Source of the DNA: Elymus sibiricus
Taxonomy: Eukaryota > Streptophyta > Magnoliopsida > Poales > Poaceae
NCBI GenBank assembly: GCA_039707655.1
Contig: CM077667.1
Location: 545,890,222 to 545,954,221, forward strand
DNA: 64,000 nt
Reading direction: 5' to 3'
Shown here: positions 43,901 through 54,371 of the stretch, piece after piece
How the letters are laid out: each line of letters begins with the position of its first letter
How positions within the stretch are numbered: the first letter of the stretch is position 1
Notes under the pieces: model-generated
Seen by the model: only the letters and a program-made list of their open reading frames with translations
Told to the model about the DNA's origin: nothing
Database searches by the model: none
Program-made: the position numbers and the translations under genes

Positions 43901-44684
43901 CATATCTATGGATGACGAATTGAGATGGGTTTCCATGGGTTTTAACCCTTCGGTCATGACATGTGAAAAGTATGATGTGAATGGGTATCGCTTCCATACA
44001 GAGGAGCACCAGAACAACCGGCCTGATCCCAAAACTATAAATACTGGAGTGTACACCCCAGGTCAAAATGGAGTTCAGTATTACGGAAGGGTAGGAAAAA
44101 TATACGAGCTTTCATTCAGTCGTGGCCGCAAAACCCTAAGTCTCCCTGTGTTCAAATGCCGATGGTTCGACCCAGTAAAGGGGCTGAGACATACGCCTTC
44201 CTATGGTTTGGTCGAAGTTAAACCATCAACCGTCTATGCTGGAGCCGATCTCTTTATTGCGGCTACCCAAGCCACACAAGTTTATTATCTGGCTTACCCA
44301 TGCCAGAAAGAGTACCTAAAGGGTTGGGAAGTTGTGTTCAAGGTGTCGCCACATAGTAAGCTACCGGACCCAAACGATGACGATTATTACAACATTAACC
44401 CCATGATGTATGAGGGAGTGTTCTTTCAAGAGCAACCCGATGATGATGATGATGATGTGGTCAGAAGCGATTACGCTGACTCCTTGGGTGATGATGATGT
44501 GGATCCAAACGATGATGATGCACGGAATGATGGTGAGACCATTGTTAATGAAAAAGACATACTTATGCTAGAAAAGTTGTTAAATGAAGACGATGACGAC
44601 GAGGAAGAGCCTCCACCTCCGTCCGACAATGAAGATGATATGTGTGATAGTGATAGTGACAGTGATGATTCGTATGGGTCCTAG
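40995..44684 (+). pseudogene. CACTA TNP2-like transposase with one nonsense codon
   Basis: Exons 40995-43582, 43679-43796 and 43887-44684 join in phase at GT-AG sites. The start MADNQWMYNGFTRGNRVTSE follows an acceptor-like AAAGCAG. HCPCARCGRRHSKGKDEMTL is the transposase-associated domain. GDGINPYGMSSNSYSCWPVF and LPPGVLMQRNTMFLSLIILG mark the tnp2 core. GLKSHDYHVWIERLMPVMVRG marks the DUF4218-type region, and exon 3 carries the DUF4216-type domain (NGVQYYGRVGKIYELSF) and an acidic tail. Translation is stopped by TGA at 42210-42212 between LTYD and HLQKNFLMKVW. The frame is open on both sides, so this single codon is the only interruption seen. The gene is about 1230 codons long including the acidic tail. 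Confidence 0.9.
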
Positions 44685-44817
44685 CAGATGTACGTTTCAT
44701 GTCTTTTTACTATGGTTTATTAATATGCTTATTTATCAATGTCTTTTTTCTATGGGTTTTTTCTTCATTATTATTATACTAATTGTTTATTCTCTTTTCA
44801 ATGCAGGTTTGCTAAGC

Positions 44818-46080
44818 ATGGGTAAGGGCAAGGCCGATGGCACGGGTTTACTAAGCAAACTCACATCGATTAGTAGTCGGAGTGGTCGAGCCCGTACTAT
44901 TCCGTCTCGACTACTTGAGGATGATTCCTCACAGGGAGGTCAGGGGAGAGGTGCCCCTAGAGGTGGGGGTGCGGGGAGAGCCCCTTGAGGTGGAGGGGGT
45001 GCAGGGAGAGCCCCTAGAGGTGGAGGGGGTGCGGAGAGAGCCCCTAGAGGTGGAGGGGGTGCGGGGAGAGCCCCTAGGGGAGAGCCCCTAGGGCGGGGTC
45101 GGGGCCAGAAACAATGCTCCCTCACCGACTTAGGGGTGTCATTTACAAGGCCCTCCTGTAGTGAGGTACCCTCCTCTAGTGAGAGACCCTCCTCTAGTGA
45201 GGTACCCTCTACAGAGGAGGAGGAGTTTCGCGAGGAGGTTGAGGAGGAGGAGGAGGAGGAGGTTCGTGGGGAGTTTGAGGAGGAGGAGGAGGAGGAGGTT
45301 CATGGGGAGTTTGAGGAGGAGGAGGAGGAGGTGGAGATTGGTGGTGGCAGGGAGGGGGAGGAGGTTGGTGGTGGCAGGGAGGGGGAGGAGGTTGGTGGTG
45401 GCAGGGAGGGTGGTGACAACAAGGGATGGCTGCGTGGTCGTGCAAGACTCCCCCCCGAACCTGATACCGAGGAGCAGAAGTGGATCATTACGCCAGCGGG
45501 GAAAGAGTAAGTGCCCCTTAATCATATTTTAATTCTTTTGCTTGTAAACATGCTCATATTTTCTATCTTTTGTAGGGGCTGGCAAGTTGCTCCAAAAGTC
45601 CGTGTTCCAAATGGTACCCTCACTATCTTGCTGAAGGAATATTGGCCGGGGTTGTTCGCTCCGGACCCAGGCACCCGAAGCGCTTGGTTTTGGCCATGAC
45701 CTGGGACCACTACGAAGCGGCTCCCCATGCGGACTATGTGACACATGCTAAGGCCGTGAAAACAAATTTTTGGATAAGTTCTCTTCTGAAGCATGAGTCT
45801 TGAGTTTCGTCCATAGTTTATCATCGAATGGTTTAACTCATGGCTTCTTCCATTCTGTTTTTATGAATAACTGTAGAAATACTATCGAGTTCTTGAGGAG
45901 AACAAGCCCATTGCCGACAAGTTGTTTCAGGGCGCTGCGAGGAAGCAGGCCCGCCAGATGCAATACGAGGTGCGCTGGGTGGCCATCTCGCAATATTATT
46001 ACAACTATCGTAACATGAAGATGCCCAAGGAATTCGCGCAGGAGGAGCAGCTTACCTTGACTAGGAAGCAATACCTGTTG
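44818..46080 (+). pseudogene. Second CACTA gene (TNP1/TNPA position, Transposase_24-like), broken
   Basis: The frame starts MGKGKADGTGLLSKLTSISS and continues through a Gly/Arg/Pro repeat and an acidic stretch of Glu-rich repeats to KWIITPAGKE near 45506. After a GT-AG intron, GWQVAPKVRVPNGTLTILLK begins at 45576, and after another intron YYRVLEENKPIADKLFQGAA runs to about 46080 with QYEVRWVAISQYYYNY. Breaks: TGA at 44986-44988 in the first repeat unit, and a frameshift between about 45665 and 45690, where the text continues as LAMTWDHYEAAPHADYVTHA in another frame. In En/Spm the gene in this position makes the protein that binds subterminal repeats. Confidence 0.75.
44950..45080 (+). repeat. 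30-bp tandem repeats encoding RAPRGGGGAG
   Basis: About four copies of AGAGCCCCTAGAGGTGGAGG plus GGGTGCGGGG follow each other inside the second CACTA gene. One copy carries TTGA instead of TAGA, which creates the stop at 44986. Confidence 0.85.
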
Positions 46081-46418
46081 GTAAGTATAACAGACTTTTC
46101 ATTCCGATGTTTGTGGTAAGTTTCATTGTTTCGTGTCGACATGCCATTATGCTTTCATTATGTAGGCGTGTCCTGGCGTGTCCTGTGTGGTGACTTGTAT
46201 CTTTCATGCATCTATATTATGGACTTATGTCGTGTTGTTCGACTTATATTGTGTTGTTTCGACGTATGTTTTGTTGATTCCACTTATGTTGTGATGATAA
46301 TACTTATGTTGTAGTGATAATGATGTGGATCTGTGTTATATATATGTTGTTTATTATCTGTGATATATTTGTGTTGTATATTATCTGCAAATAAACAACA
46401 AAAAAATAAACAGTACAT

Positions 46419-46850
46419 ATGCCGACGGTATAACCGTCGGCGTAGCCTTGCCCCAGGGAGAGCCAGGAGTTGACACGTGGCAGCGCTATGCTGACGGCTA
46501 CACCGTCGGCGTAGTCCCTGATGTATGCCGACGGTATAACCGTCGGCGTAGCCTTGCCCTAGGGAGAGCCAGGAGTTGAGACGTGGCAGTGCTATGCCGA
46601 CGGCTACACCGTCGGCGTAGTTCCAGATGTATGCCGACGGTGTAACCGTCGGCGTAGCCTTGCCCCAGGGAGCGCCAGGAGTTGACACGTGGCAGCGCTA
46701 TGCCGACGGCTGCACCGTCGGCGTAGTTCCAGATGTATGCCGACGGTATAACCGTCGGCGTAGCACTCCCCCAGGGAGCGCCAGGAGCCGACACGTGGGT
46801 GCGTCTGGTTGGTTGACGTCCTCCGACGGCGCCGTCAGCCGCCGTCATGT
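46419..46850 (+). repeat. Four tandem copies of a ~106-bp unit at the 3' CACTA end
   Basis: Each unit has two palindromes (TGCCGACGGTATAACCGTCG and GCCGACGGCTACACCGTCGG) separated by GCCTTGCCCCAGGGAGAGCC and AGGAGTTGACACGTGGCAG. Copies start near 46419, 46524, 46629 and 46736. Denser palindromes continue to the terminal repeat. Confidence 0.85.
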
Positions 46851-47069
46851 GAAAAGGGCGCCGACGGTATCTACGCCGACAGACGGCCGTCGGCATAGGA
46901 AGATATGCCGACGGTTTCCCTATGCCGACGAAACTGACCGGGTACGCCGACGTTCACGATCCCGACGGCCCTACGCCGACGGTGGCCGTCGTCATAGCCC
47001 TACGCCGACGGTGTTCGAGCCTACGCCGACGGATTCCGGCCGTCGGCATATGAGGCGATTCTGGTAGTG

Positions 47070-48404
47070 ATACGTAGATGATGCTCTAGTGGTTCCTGCT
47101 AGCTAGTCAATTTTCCTCTGACTACGGAAGGGCCCTGTTCTAGTATGTTCTAGTTTTACCAAAGGGCTCTCTCTGTTCTAGCATTATTGGTAAACATACT
47201 TGTGTACTTGTCAAGTAAATTACTTGCCCTGTTATTTTCTGAGTCGCCACCGGGTACTGTTCTTTTAGGAGCAGATTTCTCATTCTTCACTGGAGAAAAA
47301 ACCTCAACTTCCTGCTTAATATCCTAATTCCGTGGACAGTTTTAATGTCATTTGGTGGATTTGCTTGCTTCTCATGAAATAGAATAAAATTCAACTCTGT
47401 GCTGCTGTCGATTGCTTAGTTTATTTATTTATCAAAGGTAAACTGTTTGCAACTTGCATGCATCGAGCCAATGCTGTTATTACTCGAAGCAATACTTGTA
47501 CATGTCAATCGCTTCACTCAACTATTTCAGTCATTCAGGATGTCACCTTCTACCAGGAACTAGCAACGTAGCATCTCAAGTGCTCATCTCCCTTCCGCTT
47601 GGTTATTTGTCAATGACCAAACATATATGTGTGTTAAAGAGCTTTAAGTTTTCACAAGTGAAGCATGATCTGCACTGTTACCTCACCAAGATTGTCTGTA
47701 TTTTAGTCGGGCGATGACCATTGCTTTAAGTTTCCTCGGCTGGACCACGCACACTCGCATAACAAACTCAATAAAAGTAAAGCATTGTGCTGCCACCATG
47801 CATAGATACACTCCGATCAATCAAAGTACTGAATTTTTTTAAGGCCATGCATCGGTGTTCAAGATGATATTGTTTCTCTTTTTCCCCTTTTTGGAGCAAC
47901 TAAAAATCCATCCTGTTTCCTGCCATGGTCTGCTCATCCAATTGTTTTCGCTATATATGCAATTACAAACATCTTCAGATTCTTTTTTTGTGCTGTTCTT
48001 GACAGCGCACTAAGAAGATTTGTTTGCAGCCTCGCGAACTCGACGATTGTATGGAGTGGTAGACTATGCAGTAGCAAGGTTACTCAGGTCAGGTTTTTCT
48101 TCTGCTTGATTTGTTTGTTTTGTTCCATACAGAAGGTAGTTACTTGTGTTTTGTGTTTCTCTGTCTTTCATTTTTGTGCATGGGTTCGGTCAGATGAGAT
48201 GATATCATCTATCTATTGTTTAACAATGTCAGTTACTGGCATGTTTGGCCCATGAAAAGTGGATATCATGGCTGTGAACATCTAAACTGCTACTTCTATT
48301 AGTCATTAGATTCAGGTTATACTTGTTGATGTAGAATGTCTTTTGTTCTAAGAAATGTTAGCCTACATTTACTTGGTTAGAGCAACTTGTGCATTTTTTT
48401 CCAA
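47070..48404. other. No recognised gene
   Basis: AT-rich sequence flanking the CACTA insertion. It joins, across the element, to the sequence ending at 38207. Downstream exons of the P58IPK-like relic would be expected here on the minus strand but were not found. Confidence 0.45.
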
Positions 48405-50146
48405 GTTTGCCTCTTCCAAGGTTAACCAGTCTCTTACATAGCCCAAGATAAAGTTATACGTTGTACAAAGTATGGTCAGGGTCCATTGCTGGTGCTGCCT
48501 TGTAGTCCTCAGCAGCCACGCGTAACTTACTCTTGGCAGCATTATCTTCTGCCTGCATGCACACCACTTTACTTTCTTATTACGGTGTCATAAACTCCGA
48601 GTTTAATCGACACAATGAAATTATCAAATAAAACTCACGCTCTTGGTCTTCTTCAGAAGTTTTTTCAACCCAAAATATGCCTTCTTCAATTCTGAATGTT
48701 CAGGGTCTAGACGTAGGCCTTTCTGATAGTGCCTAAACAGAAAGTTTTGTTATTGGTGTAGCAAGTACTTAATCTTAACGGCATTATGTGCCTGTACTGG
48801 CACCTTTTAAAACGAAAAGCACCAGACAGTACTTTACCTGTTGGCAAGGTAATAGTATGGTCGACCACGAAGTAACAGCGCATCCAAGTTATCTTCATCT
48901 TCCTTGAGAATAAAATCCTGTCTCCGAAATAACACTCGAATAGTCTTTCAGTGCCAGCAATGCTTTGGCCTTGAGAAGCTTTGCCTGAAAAACCAACCCT
49001 TGTCCTGTTACTGCAGCTTACTGAGTGATACAGGATGGCACGGAATATTACTGGTTGCACAGAATTACTAGATGGAGTATACATACTGCTTAAAGTGTAC
49101 CTTCAAGCAACCTGGAGAAAAGACGAGTACTCCAGGACTTTTGAGAATTCTCCAGCATCAGACTGGCTATAAGCTGATTCTAATGCGTTTTGAGCCTGCA
49201 GCAGCTGAGCTAGTTCCTTTTCCACTGAAGCAGTCCCGGGCTTCAGCTCAAGGAATTTGATATAGTCACTCTCAGCTTCCTTGTGTCTAGAGTTCAGAAA
49301 AGCATGTTAGAGATGTGAGGAAGAAAGAACCGTGAAAATTTGAAATTAATGCCAACGAACTCAGCTACTTCTGACTTGTGAGGGCGCAAAGCCGCAAAGG
49401 AACAACTTGGAAGATGTGCACTACCTTCTTTCTAGCCATCGTTTTCAAATACAAGGATGGGCATGGTACCCCGAAGATAAAACAAAAAGAAAATAGATCA
49501 TAAGTAAGTGTAAGTAGCAGGGACATAATTTACCTGCATCTGTAACGGAGCACCGACGCGCGCTGCCTGTAAGCTTCAGAATGGTTGGGGTCGAGCTCCA
49601 AGACCGCGTTTAGCAGACCGAGCGCTCCGTCGTATTTCCTGAGGCTCATCATCTCGGAAGCGCTTTTGAACAATTTGGAGGGATCATTGTCTTGGACTTC
49701 TGGAAAATGGAAAGGTAAAAGGACATAGATTATGATTCGGTCTTTTTTTTTTTTATTCGGTTCGCCAAGCTCTGTTGTGGAGTATGTTGGTACTATCCAG
49801 AAGGGTTTTCTCTTGTAAAAAAGGAAAGAAAAAAAATTGGTGTAGGTAACAAAACATGACGGTGAATGATGTACAGTTGTGATCTATTTTACAAAACTGC
49901 TCTCAGTTTCTCTTGTAAAAAAAATTGGTCAGTCAAAAATGAACACACATTGACTGGGGTTGAAACGAAGTTTGGTCTTGTATGTTGATAGCTGTGGAAT
50001 CAGGAAGAGAAACACGAAAATGGTTGCGGTTGTTGTTAATTGGTCAAAGTCATGAAAGAGTAAGTAAACGAGGAGTTGAGTCAGAGGACGATTAGTTGGT
50101 TTTGAGGGATTTACTTGGAGTCTAGTAGGAGCAAGCATACGACGTA

Positions 50147-50306
50147 CTCCCTCCGTTCCTAAATATAAGTCTTTTTAGGAATTTCACTAGAGAACTACAT
50201 ATGGAGCAAAATGAGTGAATCTACACTCTAAAATATGTCTACGTACATCCGTATGTAGTCTTCTAGTAGAACCTCTGGAAAGACTTATATTTAGGAACGG
50301 AGGGAG
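50147..50306. mobile_element. Stowaway MITE in intron 1 of the P58IPK-like relic
   Basis: CTCCCTCCGTTCCTAAATAT opposes ATATTTAGGAACGGAGGGAG with TA on both sides. Confidence 0.93.
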
Positions 50307-50352
50307 TAATTGGTTAGTAGAATCTACGAGTATGTAAAATGAGAGTCTAGTT

Positions 50353-51238
50353 CGTGTGCTACGAGACGTATAGGACTACCGCCTTGTATGTATTGCTTAG
50401 CTACTGCTACAAATTGCATCTACGAGACGTGTAGGACTACCGCCTTGTCAGATCCATAGTGGAACCTCAACTTTTCATCTAGTTCGTGTGCTTAGTTTAT
50501 TATCCGCAATTTCAGATTGCAATTACCATTGTTCTTGCTGGTTCTTCGGTTGCTTGCAGGAACTCGAACCTCGTTGTTCAGGTTGATCGTGCCTACGACA
50601 AGGTCAATAACCATCGGAGATTGGTTTAGCGATTGTCGAGGCGTATCGTCGGGTACGGTATAGCCGGATCGTCAAGGTCAAAATCCACCAAATCGATAGT
50701 TATCCCCACTCTCATCGAAAGATCGGGCCGCCGTGATCCTCTCGATAGCATTGACACGTTATTTGGTACGTGGCTAAACGGAGTTGATATAAATATCGCT
50801 AGACATATACGCATAGGAGTATGTGCACTTCTCTGGGCTATATGGAACTGCAGGAATGACATGGTTTTTAACAGGCAAATACATATACGTTTTTTGCAGG
50901 TACTACACAGGGCGTCGGCGTTGATCCGTACGTGGTCGTTACTCACTCCTGCGGAAATCAGGGAGCCTTTGGTTACTGGGTGTGCCCGGTGGGAGATGGT
51001 AGCACGGGATATATTCAACCGGTTTGGATGGTGGTCCACTAATATGATAGATGGTTAGGCATCTAGGTCTATTTTCGCCGGTTGTGGCTTCTATTGATTT
51101 GTTTTACAAATTGTAATTTCGCTCCTTCAGAGCTTGATTGGGACCGCAGACTATTTGTTTTAGCACTTTCAATAAAGTGGCCGTATGCATCATGCTGATG
51201 CAGAGGCCGAAGGTCACACTCCTTTTCTAAAAAAAATA
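50353..51238 (+). mobile_element. 5'-truncated LINE with an 18-bp target duplication
   Basis: TAAAATGAGAGTCTAGTT stands at 50335-50352 and again at 51239-51256. Between them lies the C-terminal end of a LINE polyprotein (50633-51055: LFGTWLNGVDINIARHIRIG, VCALLWAIWNCRNDMVFNRQ, GCARWEMVARDIFNRFGW), then a 3' untranslated region and a short A-tail. The first 280 bases are unlike the LINE coding region and contain an internal direct repeat. The insertion lies in the first intron of the P58IPK-like relic. Confidence 0.9.
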
Positions 51239-51611
51239 TAAAATGAGAGTCTAGTTGCAGGAGAATAGAAAGAGTATCAATAGCAGGCAAGATCCCATCA
51301 TCATTCATTCTTATGGGGGCGCTACCGCTAGTAGTCAGTCCCCTTGCATACTAAATACTGTATAACCTAACGTAACGCGGGTAAGGTATAATATAAAACC
51401 GAGTTGAGAGTATGAAACTGAGAGCAGAGCAAATCTATGCATGTATGATTACACACTTACACAGACAGACGGAGAGAGTATGAAACTGCTGCTGATTGAG
51501 TTGGCATGCAAATGGGGGGGAATGGATCGGAGGAGATTTACCCTGTGAGGAGGAGGAACAGAGGATGGGGGAGTAGAAGAGGAGCAGCGGCAGCGCCAGC
51601 CGCCACGCCAT

Positions 51612-52662
51612 CCCCACGACTCCAACACCCGTTCGCTGATTGAGTTGACCTGAAGGAAGGAAGGAAGGAAGGTCGAGGCCGGCGGCGTCCGCCTCTTGCT
51701 CCTTCCTTCCTTTCTTGCTCACCCGTTGGATTCGATTCGATTTGATTTGTTTTGTTTTGGCTACCAATCAAATCCAATGAACGGAAGGAAGGAGGGAAGG
51801 AAGAAGAAGACGATACGAGGGAACACGTAGCCTGGCCAATGGCTTGGCGCCGCGTGGCCTTTGCTGCGTGTTACGCCCTCCGTCCGTAACAGCCCGGACA
51901 CGGAAAGCAACATGATACGCCTCCTACCTTTGCTTGCGTAGATCCACCGGAAAACAAATAGAGACGTGCCACTGCCACTACTTGTTTCACCATCCACATG
52001 ATTCTACAATACCATTCAACTCCTGATGCTCGCATTTATTACTGGATTTATTTCAGCATTTCTGTAATTTTGTTTTTAGAGACGTGCCACTACTTGTTTC
52101 ACCATCCACATGTTTTTATATCTTGACTTGATGTTCTGCAATTTTGTTTCACGATGCACATACTTGCTAGCCAAATACGAGTAGTAGGTGCTTGTTCTCT
52201 ATCTGGACGAAAACATACTTGCTACCCTCGACAATAACATTCATTCATTCGAGTTATAATATATAGGGTCAACTGTTAAGCATGCACCTATCTTTTTTTT
52301 CCTACGTTCAGTCAGCTCTCCACCGTCCGATCAAGATCCAAAGGCTGAGCTGCCTTCTTCTTCCTCCAGCTTTCTTCTCACCCCCATATACTAAATCTAA
52401 AATAAAAAAATAAAAATTAAAAAATAAAGTTTTCGGAAAAAATGAAATAGCGGTCTTGGTATTACCGTTATGGAAGAAATAAAATTTTTATAACAAATGA
52501 TGGTGAAAACTGAAAGAACATGAAAAGTGATCGGTTACAATGTATTTAAATATACGACCCACAATCCCATGACATGGGTGCATTTTAAATTATTAATAGC
52601 CGTTGATCTTTCCTCGGATCGATCTTGGCCATTTACTCGCGCTGCTGAACTGAACTGAAATA
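51612..52662. other. Promoter side of the P58IPK-like relic and intergenic sequence
   Basis: Contains a (GGAA)n purine run at 51653-51672 with its near inverse at 51700-51716, an ERSE-like motif (listed separately), then AT-rich sequence with a twice-used phrase GACGTGCCACT...TTGTTTCACC at about 51963 and 52081. No gene is seen. Confidence 0.5.
51836..51854 (+). promoter_or_regulatory. ERSE-like element upstream of the P58IPK-like relic
   Basis: CCAAT, nine bases, CCGCG matches the ER-stress response element CCAAT-N9-CCACG with one mismatch. It lies about 225 bp before the ATG. P58IPK genes belong to the unfolded-protein response, which makes the position plausible, but a near match of this length can arise by chance. 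Confidence 0.4.
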
Positions 52663-52743
52663 TTCCCTCCGTATCAAAATGTAAGACGCTTTTTGATACT
52701 ATCATAATGTAAAAAACAGTCATACATTTTGCGGCTGAGGGAG
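52663..52743. mobile_element. Stowaway-like MITE, 81 bp
   Basis: TTCCCTCCGTATCAAAATGT opposes ACATTTTGCGGCTGAGGGAG, flanked by TA on both sides. Confidence 0.8.
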
Positions 52744-53030
52744 TAGATTTTACTGTGCTTGTTGTGTGCCTGTGGACTGGCCGACGGTTATTCAACGTTA
52801 ACCCAGTGTGAGCTGAGGGGCAGACGGCTGGACCCTATGGGGCGCCCCTATGCCTCGCATTCAGCAAGACAGAGGGAACCCTCGTTGAAGGAGCCCCACA
52901 AGCTGGGCCGGCCCAGGTGCACGAAAAACAACAGCTTTGTTTTCTATTTGTTCTTTTACGTTTTTTATTTTATTTTTTTCTTTCTTTTTTCACTTTTTTT
53001 ATTCTTCCAAATATTCAAAATATATCAAAC
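52744..53030. other. GC-rich edge, then T-rich sequence
   Basis: GGGGCGCCCCTATGCCTCGC followed by GGGCCGGCCCAGG and a T-rich run. This may be the start of a non-autonomous element whose body is the AT-rich repeat that follows and whose far side lies near 54140 (GGCTGCGCCC). Terminal repeats were not confirmed. Confidence 0.35.
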
Positions 53031-53870
53031 AATCAATCTGCATAAAACATTTGAAAAATATTGACAAAGTATTGGAAAAATGTTAAATGTATATAGAGAA
53101 AATGTTTATCACGTATACGAAAAATGTATACAAAAAATGTGTATGAAACAAATTGATCATATATATTAAGAAAGTTAATCAAGCATTTGAAAACAATGTT
53201 GAAAAGTGTTTGCAAAATGTTGAGCAAACATTTGGAAAATGTTAATTGTGTATAGAAAAGTTCTGAGTACTAAAAAAATGATGAACAAATTTGATCATGT
53301 ATATAAAAATGTTAATCAAGCATTTGGAAAAAATGTTTGAAAAAGTATTTAGAAAATGTTAAATGTGCATAGGAAAAATGTTGATGATGTATTAAAAACA
53401 TGATGAATTTTGTTTATCATGTATGTAAAAATGTTAATCGAGTATTTCAAAAAATGTTGAACAAGTATATGGAAAAATGTTAATCAAGCATATGAAAAAT
53501 GTTAAATGTGTTTATAAAACATGTTGACCATGTTTTTAAAAAATGTAAATATTGCATTTAAAAATGTTAAACAAGTATTTGAAAAATGTTCAATACAAAT
53601 ACAAAACTGTTGACCATGTATTAGCAAAATGCTAATCTTGTATTTGAAAAATGCCAATCAAGCATTTGAAAAAGTTTAAAGTGTGTATAGGAAAAATATT
53701 GACCATGTATTAAAAACCCGTTAATCTTGTATTTCAAAAATGTTAATCAAGCATTTATTTATTTATTAAATGTGTATAGAAAAAATGTTGACTATGTATT
53801 AAAAATGTTAAATTTGTATTAGAAAAAGTTAAATGTGTATTCGAAAAATGTTGTTGACATAAAAAAATGT
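53030..53870. repeat. AT-rich degenerate repeat: GAAAAATGTTAATCAAGCATTT
   Basis: Roughly 25 imperfect copies of a 30-40 bp unit built from AAAAATGTTAATCAAGCATT or AAAATGTTGACCATGTATTA run for 840 bp. The stretch 53870-54115 after it is purine-rich (AAACCAAAAGAAACAAAG-type). Open frames rich in Phe on the minus strand are by-products. Confidence 0.85.
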
Positions 53871-54115
53871 AGAATGAAAACCAAAAGAAACAAAGAAAAC
53901 CAAAAAAAGTAAAATCAAATAAGAAACAGAATAAACCAAAGAAAAATGGAAATGGAAAATAAAACGGAAGAAACAAATGCAAAAAGAATTTAAAAACAAA
54001 GAAGAAGAAAGAAAAGAAAAAAAGAAAAAGAAACCAATGAAAACCGAATAAAGCAGAAGAAATGGAGAAAGAAAAGACACACATTGAAAACCAAGAAAGA
54101 AACAAAAATCGAGAT

Positions 54116-54371
54116 GTATAAACACCGGTTCTTTTCCTTCTTGTAGGCTGCGCCCTAATAATTGTACAGGAACTCGATGTCAGCGTTAACTCCATTTTTC
54201 GGAAAATATAATCTAGTTGGTCGGCCCGATACTGTAGCCTCGACGCGAGAGGTGCTTCCGTCTCGCTTAATGCGAGATATGCAGGAGCCCTTGGGCCAGT
54301 CGGTATGCACCACGGCCTCATACATGCATGATCCAGATTTATGTACTAGACTAGAAGTTAGAAGTATATGT
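54116..54371. other. Short unassigned segment before the Angela insertion
   Basis: Contains TACATGCATGATCCAGAT at 54321-54338, the word also found at both duplication-block edges. No gene. Confidence 0.5.

Larger units (their letters stand above)
38208..47069 (+). mobile_element. Complete CACTA transposon, 8862 bp, target duplication ATA
   Basis: The left end is CACTACTAGAAT and the right end ATTCTGGTAGTG, an inverted copy with one mismatch. ATA stands directly outside both ends (38205-38207 and 47070-47072), the 3-bp duplication made by CACTA elements. Both subterminal zones are packed with GCCGACGG/CCGTCGGC motifs. Two genes lie inside on the plus strand: TNP2 (40995-44684) and a TNP1/TNPA-position gene (44818-46080). 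Both are damaged, so this copy is not autonomous. Confidence 0.96.
48405..51611 (-). pseudogene. P58IPK / DNAJC3-like ER co-chaperone, decayed and truncated
   Basis: Six exon remnants are visible on the minus strand: 51542-51611 (signal peptide MAWRLALPLLLFYSPILCSS), 49534-49699 (DNDPSKLFKSASEMMSLRKY and ELDPNHSEAYRQRASVLRYR), 49101-49286 (ESDYIKFLELKPGTASVEKE), 48838-48984 (AKLLKAKALLALKDYSSVIS), 48639-48732 (RHYQKGLRLDPEHSELKKAY) and about 48405-48552 (AEDNAAKSKLRVAAEDYKAA). Most splice sites are intact. These are the tetratricopeptide repeats of plant P58IPK, an ER-lumen protein that assists BiP. Breaks: frame change near 49125-49132, one extra base in an A-run near 48912, and a stop at 48454-48456. 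The remaining repeats and the J domain are missing. Confidence 0.85.

Noticed and set aside
45139..45525. Leu/Pro-rich minus-strand frames opposite the second CACTA gene
   Set aside because: They are the complement of GAG-rich acidic repeats in the plus-strand gene.
53755..54321. Phe-rich minus-strand frames
   Set aside because: They are the complement of A-rich repeats, with no protein features.
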